Below are positions 18,812 through 31,055 of a stretch of DNA of 32,505 bases, in pieces. This DNA is from an uncultured Caulobacter sp. (lineage in GTDB: Bacteria; Pseudomonadota; Alphaproteobacteria; Caulobacterales; Caulobacteraceae). Both the position numbers and the translations under genes were made by a program. The notes beneath the pieces were generated by a model. That model made no database searches. It saw only the letters and a list, made by a program, of their open reading frames with translations, and was not told the origin of the DNA. The stretch's first letter is position 1. Every line of letters starts with the position of its first letter. The stretch spans positions 1 through 32,505 of the forward strand of contig CAKZJK010000097.1 in NCBI GenBank assembly GCA_936942565.1, given 5' to 3'.

Positions 18812-19543
18812 ATGGAGTGGGAGGACGAAGCCTATGTCCTCTCGGCGCGGTCGCACGGCGAGACCGGCGCGATCGTCGAACTGCTGACCCAGGATCGCGG
18901 CAAGTTCGCCGCTCACGTGGCCGGCGCGGCCTCGCGCCGGATGAAGCCTTTCCTGCAGCCTGGGGCGCGAGTGATCGCTCGCTACCGCGCTCGGGTGTCC
19001 GACCAACTGGGCTCGGCCAGCCTGGAGCCGATGGGCGAGGGGCCGTCGTCGCTGTTCGACGACCGTTTGGCCCTGGCGGGTCTTTCGGCCGCCGCGGCCG
19101 TCGCCGCCGCGGCCTTGCCCGAGCGGGAGGCCCACCCTGGCGCTTTCCATGCGCTGGAAGCCCTGATCCGCGTGCTGGAAGTCCCCGAGATCTGGCCTGC
19201 TGTCTATGTCCGCTATGAGGCCGGACTCCTGCAGGAGCTGGGCTTTGGACTGGATCTGTCGAAGTGCGCGGCGACGGGGACGTTCGACGATCTCGTCTAT
19301 GTCAGCCCGCGCACCGGCCGCGCCGTCAGCCGCGAGGCGGGGAAGCCCTATCATGACAAGCTGTTGCCGCTGCCGCCGTTCATGCTGTCGTCGCAAGGCG
19401 GTCTTGCCGAGGGCGACGTGAAGGCCGGCCTCGACATCACCGGCCACTTCCTGGAGCAGTTCGTGTTCGGGCCGCTGAATCGGCCGCTGCCGCCGGCGCG
19501 GCTATGGCTGCTGGACCGCTTGGCCGAGGCCGGCAGGCTCTAA
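18812..19543 (+). CDS. recO: DNA repair protein RecO
   Basis: MEWEDEAYVLSARSHGETGAIVELLTQDRGKFAAHVAGA; HALEALIRVL; start abuts the NAT stop. Confidence 0.93.
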   Translation: MEWEDEAYVLSARSHGETGAIVELLTQDRGKFAAHVAGAASRRMKPFLQPGARVIARYRARVSDQLGSASLEPMGEGPSSLFDDRLALAGLSAAAAVAAAALPEREAHPGAFHALEALIRVLEVPEIWPAVYVRYEAGLLQELGFGLDLSKCAATGTFDDLVYVSPRTGRAVSREAGKPYHDKLLPLPPFMLSSQGGLAEGDVKAGLDITGHFLEQFVFGPLNRPLPPARLWLLDRLAEAGRL

Positions 19544-19595
19544 GAACCGTCACACAGCGGCGCTATCGCGAAATTCCAGTTTCCGGAGTTCCGCC

Positions 19596-21188
19596 ATGTC
19601 CGTCCTCGACCGCTACGCCCTCAGCCGCCGTCGCTTGCTGACCGTGTTCGGTGGCGCCGCCGTCACGGCCCTGTCCATCCCCCTCGAAAGCGGCAAGGCG
19701 TTGGCCCAGCCGATGTTCCGGACCTACCCGTTCCAGCTGGGTGTCGCCTCCGGCGATCCATCGCCGGACGGCTTCGTGATCTGGACACGAGTGGCGCCCG
19801 AACCGTTCGAGATCGGCTACGGCATGCCGATGGCGCCGGTGGCGGTGGACTGGGAGGTCGCGGACGCGGCCAACATGAGGACCATCGTCGCCAAGGGGAC
19901 GGCGATCGCGCCGCCGGAGCTCGGCCACTCGGTCCACGTCGAGGTCGCCGGTCTACAGCCGAACCGCGACTACTGGTACCGCTTCACGGTTGGCAAGGAG
20001 CGCAGCCTGGTTGGCCGCGCCCGCACCACGCCGGCTCTCGGCGCGGCTCTTGATCGCGTGCGGTTCGCCGTCTCGGGCTGCCAGAACTACGAGCAAGGCT
20101 ACTACACCGCTTACCGCCGCCTGGCGGAGGACAACCCCGATTTCGTCTTCTGCTACGGGGACTACATCTACGAGGGACGGGGCAACCGGGTCTGGAACAG
20201 CGCGAGCGGACCGGTCGAGAACACACGCCAGCACTTCGGCTCCGAGATCTACAGCCTGGACGACTACCGCCGCCGCTACGCTCAGTACAAGATGGACGCC
20301 GACCTCCAGGCCGCCCACGCCGCCGCGCCCTGGTTTGGCGTCTGGGACGATCATGAGACCGACAACAACTGGGTTGGCGATCATGACCAGGACGGCACCG
20401 ATCCCAAGCTGTTCAACCTGCGCCGCCAGGCCGCCGTCCAGGCCTACTACGAGAACATGCCGCTACGGACGTCCAGCTTCCCGGTCGGAACGAGCCTGCA
20501 AATCTATCGCCGCGCGGCCTACGGCCAGCTCCTGAACCTCGATCTGCTCGACACGCGCCAGTTCCGCACGGACCAGCCTTGCGACGGCATGTATCCCGCC
20601 GCCTGTTCCGGACTCGACGGGCCCAAGGCCGAGGTGATCGGCGCGGCGCAGGAAAAGTGGCTGATGGACGGCCTGACCGGCTCCAGGGCGACATGGAACG
20701 TCATCGCCCAACAGGTGATGATGATGGACCTGGATCGCGAGCCATCAGCCCCGGGCCTGCAGGTCAATGCGGACTCGTGGGCCGGCTATCGCATTCCGCG
20801 CGGCCGCCTGTTGTCCAAGATCCGCGACTCCAAGGTCGGCAATGTCGTCGTGCTGACCGGCGACGAACACCAGAACTACGCTGGCGATCTCTATGTCGAC
20901 GGGACCAAGCGCGAGGCCCCGCCGATCGCCTCCGAGTTCGTGGTCACCTCGATCACCTCGGGCGGCGACGGCAGCGATCAGCGGGACGACTACGCCAAGA
21001 TCCAGGCCGCCAACCCGATGCTGAAGTTCAACAATGGCCAGCGCGGCTACGCGATCTGCGAGGCGATCCCGAAGGCCTTCGTCACCGAGTTCAAGGTGCT
21101 GGACGCGGTCACCCGGCGGGACGGAAAGCTCTCAACCCGGGCGAAATGGGCCCTGGAGGCCGGAAAGCCGGGGATCGTTCAGGCCTAA
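19596..21188 (+). CDS. phoD: PhoD-like alkaline phosphatase, Tat-exported
   Basis: SRRRLLTVFGGAAVTAL Tat motif; LGVASGDPSPDGFVIWTR; CYGDYIYEG; FGVWDDHETDNNW; LTGDEHQN. Confidence 0.93.
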   Translation: MSVLDRYALSRRRLLTVFGGAAVTALSIPLESGKALAQPMFRTYPFQLGVASGDPSPDGFVIWTRVAPEPFEIGYGMPMAPVAVDWEVADAANMRTIVAKGTAIAPPELGHSVHVEVAGLQPNRDYWYRFTVGKERSLVGRARTTPALGAALDRVRFAVSGCQNYEQGYYTAYRRLAEDNPDFVFCYGDYIYEGRGNRVWNSASGPVENTRQHFGSEIYSLDDYRRRYAQYKMDADLQAAHAAAPWFGVWDDHETDNNWVGDHDQDGTDPKLFNLRRQAAVQAYYENMPLRTSSFPVGTSLQIYRRAAYGQLLNLDLLDTRQFRTDQPCDGMYPAACSGLDGPKAEVIGAAQEKWLMDGLTGSRATWNVIAQQVMMMDLDREPSAPGLQVNADSWAGYRIPRGRLLSKIRDSKVGNVVVLTGDEHQNYAGDLYVDGTKREAPPIASEFVVTSITSGGDGSDQRDDYAKIQAANPMLKFNNGQRGYAICEAIPKAFVTEFKVLDAVTRRDGKLSTRAKWALEAGKPGIVQA

Positions 21189-21235
21189 CCGCGTGACAGC
21201 CGAAGGCGCGGGCGGTTTCGGCGACCGTCACGCGG
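21189..21235. terminator. Large hairpin immediately after the phoD stop
   Basis: CCGCGTGAC (21189-21197) pairs with GTCACGCGG (21227-21235); inner GCCGAA (21199-21204) pairs with TTCGGC (21217-21222). Confidence 0.55.
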
Positions 21236-21245
21236 TAAATTAGGG

Positions 21246-21271
21246 GATAGAGCCCGCGCGCGGGCTCTATC
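21246..21271. repeat. 26-nt perfect palindrome GATAGAGCCCGCGCGCGGGCTCTATC
   Basis: Each half (GATAGAGCCCGCG) is the exact reverse complement of the other. Confidence 0.85.
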
Positions 21272-21331
21272 GGGTCGAGTCGTCGACGGGATTTCTGCTA
21301 GACTCGCTACCCGGAGTAACGAATCCCCTCG

Positions 21332-23607
<2,276 letters not shown>

Positions 23608-23611
<4 letters not shown>

Positions 23612-25011
23612 TCTGGAGACGGCTGCGTCGCCATACGCTGGGCTTCTTGGCTAGCGTTTTCGGCTGCGCGGCCCTCGCCGCGACTCCGGCTCTCGCTCTG
23701 CAGCGGGGCAAGCCGGAGGAGGCGGGCTTCAACGCCGAGCGCCTCAAGCGCCTCGACGAGCACATGCAGGCGATGGTTGATCGCGGCCAGATCGCCGGCG
23801 GCGTGACCCTGTTGGCCAGGCACGGTCGGATCGTCCACGCCACGGCCGTCGGCGCGCGCGAGTTGGGCGGCGAACCCATGCCGATGGACGCGATCTTCCG
23901 TATCCGCTCGGAGACCAAGCCGGTCACCGGCGTGGCCATGATGATCCTGTACGAGCAGGGTCTGTGGCAACTGGACGACCCGGTCACGAAGTACGTTCCG
24001 GAGTTCGCTAACCTGCGCATCGCTTCGGGCGTCGACGCGGCGGGCCAGCCGATCCTGACGCCGATCTCCCGGCCTCCGACGATGCGCGAGCTGATGACCC
24101 ATACGGCGGGGTTCGCCTACGGCATCGCCGACGATCCCTCCAGCCCACCGGACCAGGCCTACTATCAGGCCGGCGTCCTGCAGTCCGGCTCGCTCCAGGA
24201 GTTGGTGCGCAAGGTTTCGAGTCTGCCGATGTTTTCCGAGCCTGGCCAGCTGTGGCGCTACAGCGTCGCCGCCGACATTCAGGGCTACATCGTCGAGAAA
24301 CTGTCCGGCGAGACCCTGCCGGTGTTCATGGAGGAGCATATCTTCGCGCCGCTCGGCATGAAGGACACCGCCTTCTACGTGCCGGCCGAAAAGATGGGGC
24401 GCCTCGCCGCGCTCTATGACGCCGATCCCGCGACCGGAAAGCTCGTGCCCGCCGTCGAGGGCGCCTGGCGTGACATCAGTCGACCGCCGGCCGCGCCGTT
24501 GGGCGGCGGCGGCTTGGTCTCAACGGCCGGCGACTTCGCGCGCTTCGCCCAGATGATCTTGAACAAGGGCGAGTTCGAGGGTGTGCGAATCCTCAAGCCG
24601 GAGTCCGTGGCCCTGATGACCCAGAACCACCTGCCCGCGGGGTTCGTGGTGACGACCAATGGCACGACCGGTGTCTTGAAACCTGGCCCACGTCCTTTCC
24701 CCTTCGCCGTCGGCATGGGCTATGGCCTGGACTTGGCCGTGGCCATCGATCCCGCGGCCTCGGGCGCGCCGGTGGGACCAGGCACCGTCAGTTGGGGCGG
24801 TAGCGCTGGCACCTGGTTCTGGATCGATCCGGCCAACGATCTGTTCTTCATCGGCATGATCCAGCGCTTGGGTGGCGTCGGGCCGGGCCTCGATGGCCAA
24901 TCGCGCGGTCTGGTCTACCAAGCCATCGAGCGGCCGCCCCAGGTCGCCATGGGGCCGCCGCAGGGCCAGCGGCCGACCAAGACCGCCGGCAAGCCGACCT
25001 TGGCGCGATAG
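23608..25011 (+). CDS. Beta-lactamase-fold serine hydrolase (class C / family VIII esterase-like), paralogue 1
   Basis: SETK (SxxK) in RIRSETKPVTGVAMM; WRYSVAADIQGYIVEKLSG; SWGGSAGTWFWIDP; ATG overlaps parC stop (ATGA). Confidence 0.9.
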
Positions 25012-25144
25012 AGCGCATATCTTGCGGGCCGTGACGGCGCCTTCCCAGCCTAGGGGCGGCGATGAGCGACCGAGCTTTAGCGACCTCTCGATGAGCCCAA
25101 ACAACCTTCACCATCGCGTGCGAGGAATCGTGGGTCCGCGCCGT

Positions 25145-25164
25145 GTTGAAAAAGCGGTTTCAAC
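25145..25164. promoter_or_regulatory. Candidate operator GTTGAAA-aagcgg-TTTCAAC
   Basis: 7-bp perfect arms with 6-nt spacer, about 50 nt upstream of the second serine hydrolase TTG start. Confidence 0.4.
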
Positions 25165-25215
25165 GGGCCGGCGCGCGCTCTAAGGTCGTGTCAAACATGT
25201 GTTCGGGAGGGTGGT

Positions 25216-26523
25216 TTGTCGTTTCGTAAACTGATCGGGACGGTCCTGGCCGTCGCGCTGGTCGCTGGCGGTCCGGCGATCGCGGCGGCGCCCAAGGCGA
25301 CGACTTTCGTCGCGGCGGTTCCCGAAAGCGTTGGCTTTACGCGCGAGGGCCTCGCGAAGCTGGACGCCCACATGCAGGGGCTGGTGGACACCGGGCACTT
25401 GCCGGGCGTGACCACCATGCTGGTCCGGCACGGCAAGGTCGTGAACTACACCGTCCACGGCAAGAAGGGCTTCGATGGCCCGCCGATGACCAAGGACACC
25501 ATCTTCCGGATCTATTCCCAGACCAAGCCGGTCACTGGCGTCGCCATGATGATCCTCTACGAAGAGGGCAAGTGGAAGCTGGACGACCCGGTCAGCAAGT
25601 ACATCCCCGAGTTCGCGTCCCTGCGCGTCTTCAAGGCGGTCAATCCGGACGGCTCGTTCGACACCGTTCCCGCCGACCGTCCGCCGACCATGCGCGAGAT
25701 CATGAGCCACTCGGGCGGCTTCGCTTATGGCCTGGTCCCCGACAATCCGATCGACAAGGCCTACGCCCGCGACGTGCTGGGCGCGCGGACGCAGCAAGAA
25801 TTCGTCCACAACATCGCCAAGCTGCCGCTGGTCGCTCAACCTGGAACCCGTTGGAAGTACAGCATCTCGGTCGATATCCAGGGGCTGATCGTCGAGAAGC
25901 TGTCGGGAATGTCCTTGGGCGACTTCATGCGGACCCGGATCTTCGAGCCGCTGAAGATGACCGACACCGGCTTTTGGCTGCCGGCCGAAAAGACGGATCG
26001 TCTCGCCTCGCTCTATCTCTGGAGCCCCAAGGAACTGAAGCTGGTCCCCGCCAGCGGCTTCATGGTGCTGGACATCACCAAGCCCCCGGTCATGGCGTCG
26101 GGCGGCGGGGGGCTGGTCTCGACGAACGCCGACTATGCTCGCTTCGCCCAGATGTTGCTGAACGGCGGGACGCTGGACGGCAAGAGCGTCCTGAAGCCCG
26201 AGACCGTCAAGCTGATGCGCGCCAACGCGCTTAGCGACACGATCATGAATTCCGACGTCCCGCCGTTCAACACGGCCCGGGGGCGTGGCTTTGGTCTCGA
26301 CTTCGCCGTCGTTCTGGACAGCGCCAAGGCGGGGCCGCAGGGCGAGGGGACGTTCAGCTGGGGCGGCGCGGCCGGCACTTGGTTCTGGATCGATCCAAAG
26401 AACGACCTGTTCTTCCTGGGCATGATCCACATCCTCAACAAGGACGGCGATCCGGCGATCAAGGACATCGACGACGACAGCGCCAAGCTTGTCTACGACG
26501 CGCTGGTCAATCCCGCCAAATAG
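25216..26523 (+). CDS. Beta-lactamase-fold serine hydrolase, paralogue 2, with signal peptide
   Basis: TTG start with GGGAGG SD 5 nt upstream; signal MSFRKLIGTVLAVALVAGGPAIAAA; SQTK (SxxK); WKYSISVDIQGLIVEKLSG; SWGGAAGTWFWIDP. Confidence 0.9.
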   Translation: MSFRKLIGTVLAVALVAGGPAIAAAPKATTFVAAVPESVGFTREGLAKLDAHMQGLVDTGHLPGVTTMLVRHGKVVNYTVHGKKGFDGPPMTKDTIFRIYSQTKPVTGVAMMILYEEGKWKLDDPVSKYIPEFASLRVFKAVNPDGSFDTVPADRPPTMREIMSHSGGFAYGLVPDNPIDKAYARDVLGARTQQEFVHNIAKLPLVAQPGTRWKYSISVDIQGLIVEKLSGMSLGDFMRTRIFEPLKMTDTGFWLPAEKTDRLASLYLWSPKELKLVPASGFMVLDITKPPVMASGGGGLVSTNADYARFAQMLLNGGTLDGKSVLKPETVKLMRANALSDTIMNSDVPPFNTARGRGFGLDFAVVLDSAKAGPQGEGTFSWGGAAGTWFWIDPKNDLFFLGMIHILNKDGDPAIKDIDDDSAKLVYDALVNPAK

Positions 26524-26559
26524 GCTTCGGCCGATAAGAAAACTTTGGGGAGAAACGCC

Positions 26560-27522
26560 ATGAAGGCCGCCGTGTACTACCAGACCGGGGCGCCGGACGT
26601 CCTTCGCTACGAGGACGTTCCCGATCCGGTTTGCCATCCACAAGGCGTGGTTATCCGCGTCGAGGCCGTCAGCATCGAGGGTGGCGACACACTCAATCGC
26701 GGTGGCGGCCAGATGGCGGGCAGTCCTCACATCGTCGGCTACCAGGCCGCCGGCGAGATCATCGAGGTCGGGGCCGAGGTGAGCCATCTCCAGGTCGGCC
26801 AGAAGGTGGTCACGGTGAACGCCTTTGGGTCGCACGCTGAATTGCGGGCCGTGCCGGCGCGCAACGCCTGGCCGATCCCCGAAGGTTTCGACATCCAGAA
26901 AGCCTCGGCGATCCCGGTGCCGTTCGGGACCGCGCACGAGTGCCTCTTCGGCGCTGGCCGTTTGAAGGCCGGCGAGACGGTCCTGGTACAGGCGGGGGCG
27001 GGCGCGGTCGGCATCGCCGCGATCCAACTCGCCAAGAAGGCCGGCGCGACCGTGCTGGCCTCGGCTTCGAGCGATGAACGGCTGGAGCGCCTCAAGGTTT
27101 TCGGCCTCGACCACGGGATAAACTACAGTCGCGACGACCTCGTCGAGCAGGTCATGAAGCTCTCGGGCGGCAAGGGCGTGGATCTCGTCGTCGATCCCGT
27201 CGGTGGCGCGACGCTGGCGGGAAGCCTCGGCGCCTTGGGCTATCGCGGCCGCGTTTCGCTGGTCGGGAACGCCGGTCGAGAACCGATGAAGGTCGATGTC
27301 TCGTCCCTGATGGCGGGAAACCGCTCGCTGACCGGCGTGTTCCTGGGCGCGGAGATCATGACCGATCGCGTGCACGACCTGATCCAGGACCTGATCGAAC
27401 AGGCGGCGCGAGGCGAGCTGGAGGTCGTGATCGACAAGACCTTCCCGCTCTCCGAGGCCGCCGCCGCTCACGCCTATATCGAGAGCCGCCAGGCCGTCGG
27501 CCGGGTGCTGTTGATCCCATGA
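26560..27522 (+). CDS. Zinc-independent MDR oxidoreductase / NADPH:quinone reductase-like
   Basis: MKAAVYYQTGAPDVLRYEDVPDP; VLVQAGAGAVGIAAIQLAKKAGATVLA; DLVVDPVGG. Confidence 0.92.
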   Translation: MKAAVYYQTGAPDVLRYEDVPDPVCHPQGVVIRVEAVSIEGGDTLNRGGGQMAGSPHIVGYQAAGEIIEVGAEVSHLQVGQKVVTVNAFGSHAELRAVPARNAWPIPEGFDIQKASAIPVPFGTAHECLFGAGRLKAGETVLVQAGAGAVGIAAIQLAKKAGATVLASASSDERLERLKVFGLDHGINYSRDDLVEQVMKLSGGKGVDLVVDPVGGATLAGSLGALGYRGRVSLVGNAGREPMKVDVSSLMAGNRSLTGVFLGAEIMTDRVHDLIQDLIEQAARGELEVVIDKTFPLSEAAAAHAYIESRQAVGRVLLIP

Positions 27523-28454
27523 GCAACCGTGTCCTGGCCCATACGGGCGCCAAGTATCCGATCATCCAGGCCCCGATGGGCTGGATCGCCCGCTATCCGC
27601 TGGCGAGCGCCGTCTCGCGCGCCGGCGGCCTCGGGATCATCGAGACCTCGTCCGGCGAGACCGAGAACTGCAAGGCCGAGATCACCAAGATGGCGGCCAG
27701 CGGCCTGCCATTCGGGGTGAACCTGCCGATCCTCTTCCTGCGCGATGACGCCATGCTGCGCTTCGTCTGCGAGAGCGGGGTCAAGTTCGTCACGACCTCG
27801 GCCGGCAGCCCGGCCAAGTTCATCGGTCCGCTGAAGGACGCCGGCATCGTCGTCTATCACGCGGTCCCGACGGTCGACGCGGCGGTCAAGTGCGTCGAGG
27901 CCGGCGTCGACGGGCTCGTCGTGGAGGGGGCCGAAGGCGGTGGCTTCAAGAACCCGGAAGAAGTCTCGACCCTGGTGCTGCTACAGGCGATCCGCGCCAA
28001 GGTCGGCGTGCCTCTGGTCGCGGCCGGCGGCATCTGCGACGGACGCGGCATGGCGGCCGCCTTCGCCCTGGGCGCCGAGGCGGTCCAGATGGGCACCCGC
28101 TTCGTCAGCTCTGCCGAGAGCCCGGTGCACGCCAACTACAAGGCGGCGATCACGGGCGCGAAGGAGACCGGGACCTGGGTGCTGAACAAGAGGGCCAGCC
28201 CCTGCATCCGCGCCATCAAGACCGAACTGACCAAGGAGATCCACGACGCCGGCGTGATGCCGCCGGACGTGTTGAGGAACATCCTCGATGTCTACTTCGG
28301 CGGCGACATGGAGGCCGCGCCAGCGCTGGCCGGCCAGACCGTCGGCCTCATCGATGAGGTCAAGCCCGTCCAAGAGATCATCGACGAGACCGTCGCCCAA
28401 TTCCATGACATTTGCGGGCGCCTCGGCGCCCTGGCCGCGACGCGCGGCTTCTAG
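27519..28454 (+). CDS. Nitronate monooxygenase (2-nitropropane dioxygenase family)
   Basis: YPIIQAPMGWIARYPLASAVSRAGGLGIIE; VVEGAEGGGF; VPLVAAGGICDGRGMAAAFALGAEAVQMGTRF. Confidence 0.93.
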   Translation: MSNRVLAHTGAKYPIIQAPMGWIARYPLASAVSRAGGLGIIETSSGETENCKAEITKMAASGLPFGVNLPILFLRDDAMLRFVCESGVKFVTTSAGSPAKFIGPLKDAGIVVYHAVPTVDAAVKCVEAGVDGLVVEGAEGGGFKNPEEVSTLVLLQAIRAKVGVPLVAAGGICDGRGMAAAFALGAEAVQMGTRFVSSAESPVHANYKAAITGAKETGTWVLNKRASPCIRAIKTELTKEIHDAGVMPPDVLRNILDVYFGGDMEAAPALAGQTVGLIDEVKPVQEIIDETVAQFHDICGRLGALAATRGF

Positions 28455-28467
28455 AGGACATCCGACC

Positions 28468-29220
28468 ATGCAGAATCTCTTTTCGCTCGAAGGCCGCGTG
28501 GCCCTGGTGACCGGCGGCTCGCGGGGCATCGGCGCGATGATCGTCAAGGGTTTCCTGACCTACGGCGCCAAGCGCGTCTACATCACCGCCCGCAAGGCGG
28601 CCGCCGAAGCGCTGAGCGAGTTTGGCGAGTGCGTTTCGCTGCCGGGCGACATCTCGACCATGGAGGGCGTCCAAGGGCTCGCGGATCGCATCAAGGAACG
28701 CGAGGACAAGCTGGACATCCTGGTCAATAACGCCGGCGCGGCGTGGGGCGCGGCCTTTGACGAGTTCCCGGAAGCGGGCTGGGACAAGACCGTCGACCTC
28801 AACATGAAGACGCCGTTCTTCCTGACCCAGGCCCTGATCGCTCCGCTGCGGGCGGCGGCGAAGGACCATGTCGCCAAGGTGATCAACATCGCCTCGATCG
28901 ACGGACAGTCGGTGACCAAGGACGAGACCTATCCGTACGGCGCCTCCAAGGCCGGCCTGCTGCACATGACCAAGCGGATGGCCCTGCGCCTGGCGCCCGA
29001 GAACATCGCCGTCAGTTGCATCGCGCCCGGCGCTTTCGCGTCCGACATGAACAAGGTCGCCCGCGATCACGCGGACGTCGTGTCAAAGGCTATCCCGGCC
29101 GGCCGCATCGGAACCGAGGAAGACATGGCCGGCGCGGCCATCTACCTGGCCTCGCGGGCGGGGGATTATGTGATGGGTGGCGCCGTCACCGTCGACGGCG
29201 GGGTCAGCTTCGCGCGCTAG
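28468..29220 (+). CDS. Short-chain dehydrogenase/reductase
   Basis: VALVTGGSRGIGAMI (TGxxxGIG), VNNAGA, YPYGASKAGLLHMTK (YxxxK), APGAF. Confidence 0.94.
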   Translation: MQNLFSLEGRVALVTGGSRGIGAMIVKGFLTYGAKRVYITARKAAAEALSEFGECVSLPGDISTMEGVQGLADRIKEREDKLDILVNNAGAAWGAAFDEFPEAGWDKTVDLNMKTPFFLTQALIAPLRAAAKDHVAKVINIASIDGQSVTKDETYPYGASKAGLLHMTKRMALRLAPENIAVSCIAPGAFASDMNKVARDHADVVSKAIPAGRIGTEEDMAGAAIYLASRAGDYVMGGAVTVDGGVSFAR

Positions 29221-30056
29221 CCGAGCTCTTCGATGTCCGCCGGCTCGGCGTCGCTCATCGGCAGGTCGCAGGCGTCCTTGGCGTTGCCGCGAAGGGCAGG
29301 GGGGCGGGCGCCGCGCTCGCGGGCCGACATCAAGGACCAGCCGCCTGGCTTGAGGATTTCGAGCGGCGAGAAACGCGCCTTGTAGGCCATCTTCTCGCTG
29401 CCCGGCACCCAGTAGCCCAGGTAGACATAGGGCATGCCGCCCTGCTGGGCTTGCACGATGTGGTCCAGAATGATGAATGAGCCCAGGCTGCGGCGCGTCT
29501 CCTCGGGCTCGTAGAAGCTGTAGACCAGCGACAGACCATCGGCGAGCACGTCGACGAGAACGCAGGCGACAAGGTCGCCAGGCCCGCGATCCAACGACTT
29601 GCGCCGATACTCGATCAGGTGAGTGCGGACCGCGGTGTCCTCGACCATGGCCACGTAGTCGGGCCAGGTCATCTCGGCCATGCCGCCCTCGGCGTGGCGC
29701 GCCAACAGATAGCGACGCAGCAGTTCGAACTGCTCCAGCGTCGCTTCGGCCTCGACCAGATGGCGCTCGAGATCGTCGTTGCGATTCAGGACTTTCCGTT
29801 CCGACCGCGACAGCACGTATTCCCCAGCCGGGGCGCGGGCCGACTGGCAGGCGCGGCAGGTCTCGCAGGCGGGGCGGTAGGCGATGTTCTGCGAGCGGCG
29901 GAAACCAACCTGGGTCAGGCTGTCATTGACGGTGGGACCATCGGACAGCGGCAGATGCGCGAACACCTTCCGCTCCTCGCGACCCGGCAGGTAAGGGCAG
30001 GGCGTGGGCGCGGTCAGGAAGAACCGAAGCTGTCGCGTCGGAAAGTGCTGCGTCAC
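29217..30056 (-). CDS. bpt: Aspartate/glutamate leucyltransferase (arginyltransferase family)
   Basis: CPYLPGREERKVFAHL; GFRRSQNIAYRPACETCRACQSAR; YVYLGYWVPGSEKMAYKARFSPLE; GTG start. Confidence 0.92.
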   Translation of the reverse strand: MTQHFPTRQLRFFLTAPTPCPYLPGREERKVFAHLPLSDGPTVNDSLTQVGFRRSQNIAYRPACETCRACQSARAPAGEYVLSRSERKVLNRNDDLERHLVEAEATLEQFELLRRYLLARHAEGGMAEMTWPDYVAMVEDTAVRTHLIEYRRKSLDRGPGDLVACVLVDVLADGLSLVYSFYEPEETRRSLGSFIILDHIVQAQQGGMPYVYLGYWVPGSEKMAYKARFSPLEILKPGGWSLMSARERGARPPALRGNAKDACDLPMSDAEPADIEELG

Positions 30057-30155
30057 GGAAGCCCGGTCCCCTCTAGCCTGATAGCGCCCTCTTTGGGATT
30101 AGGGGGTATCGCGTCTGGTTGCGCAAGCGTCACGGCGCCCGTGCGCGGCGAACGG

Positions 30156-31055
30156 TCACAGACCGTCTGGCAGCACCGGCTTTTCGCGCAGCAAGACGAT
30201 CGAAATGCGCCGATTGCCAGCGAGTGTCGGGTCGTCGGCGTACAGGGGCTCGGAATTGGCCTTGCCCGACACCTGGTAGATGCGGTCGTCGTCAACGCCG
30301 GCCGCTCGCAGGATCTGGCGGGAGGCGTCGGCGCGCGAGGCCGACAGCGACCAATCGCCGTCCTGCTTTTTGCCATAGGCGCTGGCGCTGGTGTGGCCCG
30401 AGATCGTCACGCGATTGGGCAGCTGGGTGATCACCTTGGCGACGGCGCGCAGCAGGATGCGGGCGCGATCATTGGGGACCTTGGAGTTTTCCTGGAACAT
30501 CGAGCGGCCTTCCTGGTCGACCAGCTGGATGCGCAACCCTTCGGGGGTCTGGTCGATCAGGATTTGCTTCGACAGTTCGGCGAGCTCGGGCATGTCCTGC
30601 AGCGACTGACGCAGCGATTGGGCGGCCGAGGCGAAGCTGTCCTGTTCTTTCTTGGCCAGGGCGTCGCGCAGAGCCTGTTCGCTGGCCGAGGCCAGGTTGG
30701 CGGTGTCGGTCGACTGACCGTCTTTCTCGACGCTGTCCGGAACCTCGGGGGCCATCTGCTGGATGGCCGACATCTTGCCGTCCGACTTGGCGCCGTCGTC
30801 GCCCAGCGAGGTCCCGCCCAGAATGCCGCCGGAGCCGCTGGTGGTGGACGAGATCGAGGCGGGCGCGAAGTAGTCGGCGATACCCTGCTTCTGCTCGGGG
30901 CTGGTCGTGTTGAGCAGCCACATCAGCAGGAAGAAGGCCATCATCGCGGTCACGAAGTCGGCATAGGCCACCTTCCAGGCGCCGCCGTGGTGGCCATGGC
31001 CCGAGACCTTCTTCACCTTCTTGATGAGGATCGGTTGCTCGCTGCTGACCGCCAT
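30156..31055 (-). CDS. motB: Flagellar motor protein MotB
   Basis: GAWKVAYADFVTAMMAFFLLMWLLNTTSPEQ N-terminal TM; C-terminal OmpA-like domain VTISGHTSASAYGKKQDGDWSLSASRADASRQIL. Confidence 0.94.
   Translation of the reverse strand: MAVSSEQPILIKKVKKVSGHGHHGGAWKVAYADFVTAMMAFFLLMWLLNTTSPEQKQGIADYFAPASISSTTSGSGGILGGTSLGDDGAKSDGKMSAIQQMAPEVPDSVEKDGQSTDTANLASASEQALRDALAKKEQDSFASAAQSLRQSLQDMPELAELSKQILIDQTPEGLRIQLVDQEGRSMFQENSKVPNDRARILLRAVAKVITQLPNRVTISGHTSASAYGKKQDGDWSLSASRADASRQILRAAGVDDDRIYQVSGKANSEPLYADDPTLAGNRRISIVLLREKPVLPDGL

Noticed and set aside
17933-19447. 504-aa minus-strand ORF opposite NAT/recO
   Set aside because: Antisense shadow; no recognisable domain.
19544-19595. Possible Pho box upstream of phoD (CCGTCAC near 19550)
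   Set aside because: Only one weak half-site; no second repeat at 11-nt spacing.
25180-27471. 763-aa minus-strand ORF spanning the second serine hydrolase and the reductase gene
   Set aside because: Fully antisense to two well-recognised proteins. Its low-complexity, Arg/His/Asp/Gln-rich sequence is typical of stop-free shadow frames in GC-rich codon usage. No family motif.
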